From contig JAIUNI010000002.1 in NCBI GenBank assembly GCA_020161935.1, positions 558,001-622,000 on the forward strand: a DNA stretch of 64,000 bases, given 5' to 3'. Below, in pieces: positions 57,640 to 64,000 of this stretch. The stretch's first letter is position 1. Each line of letters begins with the position of its first letter. The position numbers and the translations under genes were made by a program. The notes under the pieces were generated by a model. It made no database searches. It was not told where the DNA came from and saw nothing but the letters and a program-made list of their open reading frames with translations. This DNA comes from Chloroflexota bacterium. Its GTDB lineage: Bacteria; Chloroflexota; Anaerolineae; Aggregatilineales; Phototrophicaceae.

Positions 57640-58608
57640 GTGGAACTCAGCGCTGCTCCTTCTTCAGCTATGACCGTGCTGCGTGTTCGCCGCCTCATCG
57701 TGCGCTATGGGGTGTATATATCGCTCGGTATCCTGCTGCTGCTCGCCCTCATTTTAACCCCGAATCTCTATAGTTCATCGACCATGATCGTGCTGCTTAA
57801 GCAAGCCTCGCAGTTGGGGATTATCGCTATCGGGCAGACGCTGGTGCTGCTGGTGGCGGGGCTGGATTTGTCGATTGGCGCGGTGGTGTTTTTAACGTCG
57901 ATCATCATCGCGCGGGTGAGTAATGGCAACGACGCGATGCTGCCGGTGGCGTTCGGGGTAGCGCTGGTGTTCGGGGCGCTGGTGGGGCTGGTGAACGGTT
58001 TCCTGATTACCAAGCGGCGCGTACCCCCGTTCGTCGCCACGTTGAGCGTGCTGATCCTCGTGCAAGGCGCGGTACAAGCCTATACGCTCGGCGTTCCCGG
58101 CGGCTTCGTGCCAGAGGCGCTGGGGGTGGTCAACCAGTCGAGCGGCATCCTGTCGATTCCGCTGGTGGTGTGGATCGGGCTGAACCTCGTGTTCGCGTTC
58201 ATCCTGCACGCCACGCCATACGGACGGCGGATTTACGCGGTCGGAAGCAATGCTGAAACCGCGCATTTGTCCGGTTTATCGGTCGATGGCATCAAAATCT
58301 CCGTTTATATTCTCTGTAGTTTGCTGGTGGTCGTGGCTGGCATCATCCTGACCGGCTACGTAGGTTATGTTGACCGCACGATTGCGACCGGATTTGATCT
58401 GGACGCGATTGCGGCGGCGATTGTTGGCGGGACAGCCTTCACCGGCGGACGGGGGAACCTGTTCGGCACGGTCGCGGGTGTCTTCCTCATTCAAGTACTC
58501 GGTACGATGGCGCTCCTACTCGGTTTAAATATTCAATTGCAACTGGTGATAAAAGGTGTGGTCATCCTCGCTGCTGTTGCTCTTTACCGCATCGCAGATA
58601 CTCATTAA
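57640..58608 (+). CDS. Ribose/xylose-type ABC transporter permease 1
   Basis: A 322-residue RbsC-like permease with about eight membrane spans. It shows GQTLVLLVAGLDLSIGAVVF and AAAIVGGTAFTGGRGNLFGT, the family signatures. The start is a GTG at 57640 behind AGAAGG; an ATG at 57670 has no site. It is transcribed ahead of the binding protein, with a second permease of the same family at the end of the operon. Confidence 0.88.
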   Translation: MELSAAPSSAMTVLRVRRLIVRYGVYISLGILLLLALILTPNLYSSSTMIVLLKQASQLGIIAIGQTLVLLVAGLDLSIGAVVFLTSIIIARVSNGNDAMLPVAFGVALVFGALVGLVNGFLITKRRVPPFVATLSVLILVQGAVQAYTLGVPGGFVPEALGVVNQSSGILSIPLVVWIGLNLVFAFILHATPYGRRIYAVGSNAETAHLSGLSVDGIKISVYILCSLLVVVAGIILTGYVGYVDRTIATGFDLDAIAAAIVGGTAFTGGRGNLFGTVAGVFLIQVLGTMALLLGLNIQLQLVIKGVVILAAVALYRIADTH

Positions 58609-58642
58609 ACGTTGAACGCTGTTTAAGAGGGAGTGCTATACC

Positions 58643-58667
58643 GGAATGGTCTTAAACCGTTCCCTAC
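58643..58667 (-). repeat. REP-like GTAG hairpin, copy 12
   Basis: On the minus strand GTAG is followed by GGAACGGT-N5-ACCATTCC with one G-U pair. It sits in the gap between permease 1 and the binding-protein gene. Confidence 0.7.
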
Positions 58668-58803
58668 ATGCCGACGCATCAGGCATGACCTTTTCAGACG
58701 GCTTCATAGGTGTGCTGCACAGAAAGGGACTGCAAACGCCAAACTGGATAAACCACTTTAACCGTTTCTATTTGTGATGATCGCAAGCTAAAGGGGAGTT
58801 GAG

Positions 58804-59949
58804 ATGAAAAAATTTGCATTGATCGCGTTGATGGCGCTGCTGGCGATGGGAACGCTGGTTGCGGTCGCCCAAGATGCCGAAGCCACGGCTGAACCGGTAC
58901 CCTTTTCCGAAGAAGAAATCGCCGCGTCACCGTACTTGCAAAGTGTGTTGAGCCGTAAAGAAACCACTTATGACACCACCCCGTTCAAGAAGGACGGCCC
59001 GTACCGCATCGCCCTTGCGGCGCAGGGTACCAGCAATTCATGGTCGGCGCTGTTTGATGAACATGCCCGCTGGTACGCCGAGGAGTTGGGGCCGGATGTG
59101 ATTTCGGAACTGCTGTATGCGGACGCACAGGCCAGCGCCGATAAGCAGGTTCCGCAGGTGGAAGACCTGCTCGCCCAAAGCCCGGATGCGCTGATCCTCG
59201 TCCCGATGGGCGCGGCGGCGCTTTCGGCTCCGGTTGAACGCGCGATGGCGCAGGGTGTGCCGGTGATCTTGTGTGCCAGCACGGTTGACACGGATAACTT
59301 CGTGACCGAAGTGGGTACGAACCTGTATGCCAGCGGCGCGTACTTGGCACAGTGGCTGGTGGATTCGGTTGGTGGCGCGGGTAACGTGGTCGTCATGACC
59401 GGTATCCCCGGTGTTTCCACCTCGGACGTAATGGAAGCCGGCGCGAAGTCGGTCTTTGACAAGAACCCCGATGTGAAGGTGCTGGAACTGCAACCCGGTA
59501 TGTGGTCGACCGCCGATGCCAAGCAACTGATGGAAACATGGCTGGCGAAGTACGGCGACACCATCGACGGTATCTGGTCGGGCGGCGCACAGATGTCGCA
59601 GGGTATCGTCAGCGCGTACTTGGATGCCGGTCAGGAAATCCCCCCGATTGCCGGTGGTGAATACGGCAACGGCTTCCTGCGCCTCGCGATTGAGAACGAA
59701 ATCAAGTTCGCGGCGTGGCAGTATCCGAACGCACAGGCCGTCACCTGCATCGACACCGCCCTGCAGGTGCTGCGTGGTGAACCTGTTCAGCGCTTCATCG
59801 ACATTCAAGACGTTATTCCTGAAGCCCAGAACTTCGACGACTCCAAAGTTACGGAATACTTCAATCCTGAATGGAGCGACGATGTGTTTGGCCCGATCCT
59901 GTTCCCGGCTGAACGCCTCGAAGCACTCGGTTTCCTCGTCACACCGTAA
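58804..59949 (+). CDS. Ribose-type ABC transporter substrate-binding protein
   Basis: A 381-residue periplasmic-binding-type protein. The signal peptide KKFALIALMALLAMGTLVAV is followed by an acidic linker and the sugar-binding fold: RIALAAQGTSNSWSALFDEH, LLAQSPDALILVPMGAAALS, and VGTNLYASGAYLAQWLVD. It resembles RbsB/XylF-type binders of monosaccharides. GGGGAG precedes the ATG. It sits between permease 1 and the ATPase and is followed by a strong hairpin. The sugar is unknown. Confidence 0.88.
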   Translation: MKKFALIALMALLAMGTLVAVAQDAEATAEPVPFSEEEIAASPYLQSVLSRKETTYDTTPFKKDGPYRIALAAQGTSNSWSALFDEHARWYAEELGPDVISELLYADAQASADKQVPQVEDLLAQSPDALILVPMGAAALSAPVERAMAQGVPVILCASTVDTDNFVTEVGTNLYASGAYLAQWLVDSVGGAGNVVVMTGIPGVSTSDVMEAGAKSVFDKNPDVKVLELQPGMWSTADAKQLMETWLAKYGDTIDGIWSGGAQMSQGIVSAYLDAGQEIPPIAGGEYGNGFLRLAIENEIKFAAWQYPNAQAVTCIDTALQVLRGEPVQRFIDIQDVIPEAQNFDDSKVTEYFNPEWSDDVFGPILFPAERLEALGFLVTP

Positions 59950-59971
59950 CGGTAACAACGTTTAGATTTTT

Positions 59972-60000
59972 GGGAGCAAGTTCCTTAGGGGCTTGCTCCC
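59972..60000 (+). promoter_or_regulatory. Intercistronic hairpin after the ribose-type binding protein gene
   Basis: GGGAGCAAG (59972-59980) pairs with CTTGCTCCC (59992-60000) around an 11-base loop, with no T run after it. As in the other importer operon, it follows the binding-protein gene. Confidence 0.7.
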
Positions 60001-60017
60001 ATTATATGAAGTGATTT

Positions 60018-61520
60018 ATGACCGATACCATCCTTGAAATGCGTCATATCTCCAAAGCCTTCGCGGGGGTGCAAGCCCTGCGCGATGTGTCGTTCGCCTG
60101 CCAGAAAGGCGAGGTTCATGCGCTCGTCGGTGAAAACGGCGCGGGTAAATCGACGCTGATGAAGATTTTGGCGGGGGTGCATCAGGCCGACAGCGGCGAG
60201 ATTGTTTATAAAGGGACAACGTATCGCGGGTTCAAACCGCGTGAGGCGCTGGATAAAGGCATCAGCGTAATTTATCAAGAATTGGCTTTAAGCCCTTATT
60301 TAACCGTTGCAGAAAATATTTTCCTCGGTCGCGAGCCGCGCTACCGGGGCGGCATCATCAAAACGCAGCAGCTCCGGCAGCAAGCGGCGGCGGTCCTCAA
60401 GCGGTTGGGCGTGCCGGATATTCCGCTGGATATACCCGTATCCGAATTGACCGTGGCGCGGCAGCAGATGGTCGAGATCGCAAAGGCGCTCTCGCGGAAT
60501 GCGGACTTGATCGTGATGGATGAACCGTCGGCGATTTTAGCCGGACACGAGCTTGACCAGTTGTTTGTGACGATTGAGTCGTTGAAGCAGCAGGGCGTGA
60601 CCATCGTCTACATCTCGCACCGCCTCGATGAGGTGTTCCGTGTCGCCAACCAAGTGACGGTGCTGAAAGACGGCGAGGTGGTCAGCAGCCAACCGATTAG
60701 CCAGTTGAACCGCGCGGAACTGGTGCGGTTGATGGTCGGGCGCTCGATGGATGAGATTTACCCCAAGAGCAAGCACCAACACGGCGAACCGGCGCTGGTT
60801 GTGGATGGCATCTTGACCGATCACCTGTCGGAAAAGGTGAGCTTTACGCTGAACAAGGGTGAAACGCTGGGCATCGCGGGGATGGTCGGCAGTGGGCGCA
60901 CCGAGCTGGCGCGGGCGATTTTCGGCGCGGATAAACTGACCGCCGGAAGCATTCAGATTGGCGGGAAAAAGATCGTACCGCGTAGCCCCCGGCACGCTAT
61001 TCGCTCCGGTATCGCGCTGGTGCCGGAAGACCGTAAAGGGCAGGGTTTGTTTACGGCGCTGCCGATCCGCAACAATATTTCGATTTCGATACTCAAACTC
61101 CTAAGCCACTTGGGCATCATTGACCGCAAGCGGGAAAACGCAGTGGTGGAACAGTCGCGGCGTTCGCTGTCGATCAACATGGCGAACGCGGATTTGGAAG
61201 TGCAGTTTTTAAGCGGTGGCAACCAGCAAAAGGTGGTGCTGGCGAAGTGGCTGGAAACGCGGCCTGCGGTGATTATCCTTGATGAGCCGACGCGCGGCGT
61301 GGACGTGGGCGCGAAGTTCGAGATTTACCAGATCATGCGCCAATTGAACGATACGGGGGTCGCCATTTTAATGATTTCCTCCGAACTGCCAGAGGTGTTG
61401 GGGATGAGCGACCGCATTCTGGTGATGCGCGATGGCGCGGTTGCCGGTTCCTTCGAGGGCGGTGCGGCAACTGAACAGGCGATCATCGAACGGGCGACCA
61501 GTCAGGAAGCAGTGGTATGA
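60018..61520 (+). CDS. Ribose-type ABC transporter ATP-binding protein (RbsA-like)
   Basis: A 500-residue protein with two fused ATPase domains. The first has GENGAGKST near residue 39 and DLIVMDEPSAIL; the second has a degenerate P-loop GMVGSGRTELARAIFG, the signature LSGGNQQKVVLAKWL and IILDEPTRGVDVGAK. This is the RbsA/MglA layout in which the second site is usually less active. The stop overlaps the next permease start (ATGA). It powers sugar import with the neighbouring permeases. Confidence 0.92.
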   Translation: MTDTILEMRHISKAFAGVQALRDVSFACQKGEVHALVGENGAGKSTLMKILAGVHQADSGEIVYKGTTYRGFKPREALDKGISVIYQELALSPYLTVAENIFLGREPRYRGGIIKTQQLRQQAAAVLKRLGVPDIPLDIPVSELTVARQQMVEIAKALSRNADLIVMDEPSAILAGHELDQLFVTIESLKQQGVTIVYISHRLDEVFRVANQVTVLKDGEVVSSQPISQLNRAELVRLMVGRSMDEIYPKSKHQHGEPALVVDGILTDHLSEKVSFTLNKGETLGIAGMVGSGRTELARAIFGADKLTAGSIQIGGKKIVPRSPRHAIRSGIALVPEDRKGQGLFTALPIRNNISISILKLLSHLGIIDRKRENAVVEQSRRSLSINMANADLEVQFLSGGNQQKVVLAKWLETRPAVIILDEPTRGVDVGAKFEIYQIMRQLNDTGVAILMISSELPEVLGMSDRILVMRDGAVAGSFEGGAATEQAIIERATSQEAVV

Positions 61521-62476
61521 CAGCGATTTCAATGCAGCCTTTACGACGCTTGGTGATGGGGCGCAACACGCGCATTCTCGCCGTTTACATCCTCATCGGT
61601 ATCCTGCTGCTGATCGGTGCGCTGAGTTCGGAACGCTTCCTTTCAGAGCGCAACCTGTTTAACGTGCTGCGTCAGGCATCCTTCCTCGGTGTGGTGACAC
61701 TGGGGCAGATGCTGGTCATCCTGACGGCGGGCATTGATCTGTCGGTCGGTTCGGTGGTGAAGCTGACGGTGCTGGTATCCGCCGTGCTGATGAACGGCAG
61801 TTCCGAAAATACCATACCGGTGATGTTCATCGTGATGGGGTTGGGTTTGCTGATCGGCTTCGTCCACGCCTTTTTCATCAACCAGCTCGATATTAACCCG
61901 TTTATCGTCACGCTGGCTTCTTACGTCATTTTGCGCGGCATAGCCCTAAGTATCTCGACCTCACCCATCGGCAAGTCGAGCCGCGAAGTGCTGCTGTTTT
62001 ACGATCAACGTTTAGGGCCGCTGTCGGTCATCTTCGTGCTGTTCATTCTGCTGGTCGCGTTCCTGTATTGGATGCTGCGCTACACCACCTTCGGGCGCTA
62101 TATCTACGCGCTCGGTGGCAATCAAGAGGTGGCGCGGCTTTCCGGCATCCCGATTAAGCGCGTTCGCTACGGCGTGTTCATGCTGTGCAGCTTATTGGCA
62201 AGCCTGTGCGGTTTGCTGTGGTTAAGCCGCATGGGGGTCGGTGATCCGGTGATTGGGAACTCGCTCGAACTGAGCACGATTACCGCCGTCATCATCGGTG
62301 GAACCAGTTTGTTCGGCGGGCGCGGCGGTGTGATCGGCACCATTGGCGGTGTGCTGCTGCTAACGATCCTCGCGAACCTGCTGGTGACGTTGAACGTTCC
62401 CCAGTATTATCAGGGGTTGATCGAGGGCGCGGTGATCGTCGCAGCAGTCGCACTGTATAAGCAAGATCGCGCGTAG
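61517..62476 (+). CDS. Ribose/xylose-type ABC transporter permease 2
   Basis: A 319-residue RbsC-like permease with about eight spans. GQMLVILTAGIDLSVGSVVK and ITAVIIGGTSLFGGRGGVIG are the family signatures. Its start is coupled to the ATPase stop. Together with permease 1 it may form a heterodimer, as in AI-2 and some xylose or inositol importers. It ends 4 bases before the convergent MBL gene. Confidence 0.9.
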   Translation: MTAISMQPLRRLVMGRNTRILAVYILIGILLLIGALSSERFLSERNLFNVLRQASFLGVVTLGQMLVILTAGIDLSVGSVVKLTVLVSAVLMNGSSENTIPVMFIVMGLGLLIGFVHAFFINQLDINPFIVTLASYVILRGIALSISTSPIGKSSREVLLFYDQRLGPLSVIFVLFILLVAFLYWMLRYTTFGRYIYALGGNQEVARLSGIPIKRVRYGVFMLCSLLASLCGLLWLSRMGVGDPVIGNSLELSTITAVIIGGTSLFGGRGGVIGTIGGVLLLTILANLLVTLNVPQYYQGLIEGAVIVAAVALYKQDRA

Positions 62477-62480
62477 GCGA

Positions 62481-63227
62481 TTACATCAAGTTCGGTGGGA
62501 CACCAAGCTGGCGGAAGCTGGTGGCAGCCGCGTTGACGTGGGCTTTGCCGCTGCCGAGCGAGATTTGCAGATGCCCCGGCAGGAGCGCGTCGAACTCCAA
62601 TTTTTCGGCTTTAAAGACACTGTTTGAGTAGGCATCAATGCGGCAGTCGTGGATGTTTTGCAGCAGAATGCGCCCGCCCCAAAACACCAAATCCGCGCCG
62701 AGCAAGTAGCGGCGGTCTGCGCCGGTAATCAAGAAGCTGAGATGCCCATCGCAGTGACCGGGTGTCTCGTAGGCGGTCATCTCCAAGTCGCCGACTTTCA
62801 CAACATCCCCTTCAACGAGTTCGCGGTCAACCGGGCATGGTGGTAAGTGGAAATCCGCCGGATAGAAGCCAGCCGCTTTGGCGACATCCAGCGCGACGGC
62901 ATGTTCGTCACCGCTGCGGATGACCGGCGCGGAGAGCTTGGAGGTAATCACCTCGACATCCAACCGCTTCTGGGCTTCGGCGGCTGCGCCCACATGGTCG
63001 CAGTGGTAGTGGGTGAGGATCAGTTTGCGGATGCGCTTGGGGTCGAGGCCGTCGTCACGGATGTTGTCGAGGATGGTGTCGAAGTCGCGCCCCATGCCCA
63101 AGCCGGGATCGATCAGCGCGAGTTCGCTGCCGCTGTTGATGAGGTAAACGTGACAGTCGAGTTCCCCTGAAATACCGAACCCGAAGCGCCCGCCGCCCAC
63201 CACATGAATTGTCGATGTCAGTTTCAT
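62481..63227 (-). CDS. MBL-fold metallo-hydrolase
   Basis: A 248-residue metallo-beta-lactamase-fold protein. The metal motif is LTHYHCDHVGAAAE (HxHxDH), with further ligands His in TPGHCDGHLSF and Asp in LLGADLVFW, and a final His in LLPGHLQI. It probably hydrolyses a thioester or lactone in the cytosol. GGAGAG precedes the ATG. It converges with the sugar importer operon; the substrate is unknown. Confidence 0.87.
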   Translation of the reverse strand: MKLTSTIHVVGGGRFGFGISGELDCHVYLINSGSELALIDPGLGMGRDFDTILDNIRDDGLDPKRIRKLILTHYHCDHVGAAAEAQKRLDVEVITSKLSAPVIRSGDEHAVALDVAKAAGFYPADFHLPPCPVDRELVEGDVVKVGDLEMTAYETPGHCDGHLSFLITGADRRYLLGADLVFWGGRILLQNIHDCRIDAYSNSVFKAEKLEFDALLPGHLQISLGSGKAHVNAAATSFRQLGVPPNLM

Positions 63228-63374
63228 TGCTTACTCTCCAGCTATGCCCGTTAGTTGCGTGTTGGCGCTCTATTATGGAGTGGATTTGTAGACTGTCAAA
63301 ATAGCCAGAGGGGTAATGGATCAGGGGATAGGCTGCAAGCGTTTAGGAGTACGACAAACGCCCATGATAGGTTT

Positions 63375-63403
63375 TTGAAAACTTTGCAATGTTACAGTGT
63401 ATT
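63375..63403 (+). promoter_or_regulatory. Candidate promoter of the microprotein
   Basis: TTGAAA (63375-63380) and TGTATT (63398-63403) are 17 bases apart, 35 bases upstream of the small open frame. Confidence 0.35.
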
Positions 63404-63438
63404 CATTGAAATTGACATGACTTTCGAGGTCACAGCAA

Positions 63439-63528
63439 ATGAAAAAGGTCTTTCGTGCGGTTGTCGTCGTTTTGTTTTTGGTGATCTATAACGACCTCCT
63501 GCAAGATAGTCTCAAGACACCCGCTTAA
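63439..63528 (+). CDS. Putative 29-residue membrane microprotein
   Basis: A short open frame reads MKKVFRAVVVVLFLVIYNDL and nine more residues. A basic N-terminus is followed by a hydrophobic helix of about 11 residues, then a polar tail. GAGG lies 9 bases before the ATG. The stop overlaps the stop of the convergent DUF6273 gene. It could be a small membrane protein or a truncated signal peptide. Support is limited to these signals. Confidence 0.35.
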   Translation: MKKVFRAVVVVLFLVIYNDLLQDSLKTPA

Positions 63529-64000
63529 GCCTCTCGTTGAAGTTTGATCGCGGGTCGTACGCCGTAACCCTCGCGGTTGACACGCGCATAGTGGCGGATG
63601 CTGGCGCGGGTGCCGACAAAAACAGTGCGGGATGGGGTGTGTCCCGTGTCTTTCAGGCTGCCCTGATTACGCAGCCACCACCACGAGCAGCCATATGTTA
63701 TCCCGTCCTCGGTGATGTAATCTGCGGGAACATTTTTATCCATCACATACAACTGGCAGCCATCAGCCTTTTTGACTTTGGCGAACTCCGTCCCGCGCGT
63801 CCGGCGAAACTCCTTGCCGAATTGTTCGGTTAAGTTGTCCACTTCAGCAATACTCAGCAAAAATACTTTGTCGTCGGTGTCGGGGCTGGTCTCGCCGTTG
63901 CCGGTGCAGTGGGCTGTCTTCATCAACACCTTTTCGGCAGCATTGAAAGCGCGGTTATAAAAAGCATCGTTCAGCCAGCGCCGCAAGTCGCAGTCGTGCC
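63525..64000 (-). CDS. DUF6273 domain-containing protein, N-terminus beyond window
   Basis: The frame is open to the window end, reading HDCDLRRWLNDAFYNRAFN at the edge. The visible 157 residues have the DUF6273 pattern: RRWLNDAFYNRAF, KVFLLSIAEVDNL, WWWLRNQGSLKDTGHTP and GVRPAIKLQ at the C-terminus. These domains are found in secreted or surface proteins and relate to formylglycine-type or fibrobacter paralogue domains; function unknown. The start given by an internal TTG at 63986 is an artefact of the edge. Confidence 0.75.
   Translation of the reverse strand, partial: HDCDLRRWLNDAFYNRAFNAAEKVLMKTAHCTGNGETSPDTDDKVFLLSIAEVDNLTEQFGKEFRRTRGTEFAKVKKADGCQLYVMDKNVPADYITEDGITYGCSWWWLRNQGSLKDTGHTPSRTVFVGTRASIRHYARVNREGYGVRPAIKLQREA

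Overview
The window is bacterial, of moderate GC, and looks like a chromosomal piece from a Chloroflexota (Anaerolineae-like) genome. This assignment is inference. It rests on the futalosine menaquinone genes, two Uma2 nucleases, a greA-lysS pair, a UPF0158 protein, paired GH130 enzymes, and dense families of short intergenic palindromes and heptamer repeats. No rRNA gene or CRISPR array was seen; one tRNA gene, tRNA-Ala(CGC), is present.

Layout. 1-9.6 kb: an edge-truncated beta-propeller protein, a transglutaminase-like protein, small VOC and DUF1801 proteins, a YcaQ/AlkX-type crosslink glycosylase, a MarR regulator with an ABC-2 exporter, a nitroreductase, a Uma2 protein and an M24 peptidase. 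9.6-11.2 kb: repeat island 1. 11.2-14.9 kb: a membrane protein, greA behind an attenuator-like leader, lysS and tRNA-Ala. 15-22 kb: a small MITE-like element, then an SNF2 helicase, a SWIM zinc-finger protein and an unknown protein in one unit, followed by gene remnants and a UPF0158 protein. 22-27 kb: mqnC, mqnA and mqnE interleaved with a STAS-like protein, a Uma2 protein and a small membrane protein. 27-34 kb: an FHA protein, a lipoprotein pair, DUF1684, a TIM-barrel epimerase, a DUF4268 nuclease-like protein, and a permease/TIGR03943 metal-type cluster.

34-35.3 kb: two overlapping TIR ORFs that may be one TIR-linker-TIR protein split at a shifty stop. 35.4-39.5 kb: PhzF, ThuA and a GH38 alpha-mannosidase. 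39.5-42.4 kb: a polymorphic-toxin graveyard holding a truncated nucleotidyltransferase, an RHS fragment, an Imm11 immunity gene, a frameshifted RHS-AHH toxin tip and a second immunity-like gene. 42.5-43.5 kb: SRPBCC and SET proteins. 43.7-52.9 kb: a beta-mannoside-type utilisation locus (GH130, LacI, a sugar ABC importer, a secreted six-hairpin/CBM9-like protein, a second GH130). 52.9-54.5 kb: repeat island 2, with two copies of a foldback element whose stems appear to covary. 54.5-64 kb: an M20 peptidase, a PPOX protein, a class V aminotransferase, a ribose-type ABC importer with two permeases, an MBL-fold hydrolase, a putative 29-residue membrane microprotein, and an edge-truncated DUF6273 protein.

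How the genes work together. The GH130/LacI/ABC locus and the GH38 enzyme suggest import and breakdown of mannose-containing oligosaccharides. The mqn genes supply menaquinone precursors, although mqnB and mqnD are not in the window. Accessory patches (propeller, DUF4268, TIR, RHS) look AT-richer by eye than the core genes, which is consistent with horizontal gain.
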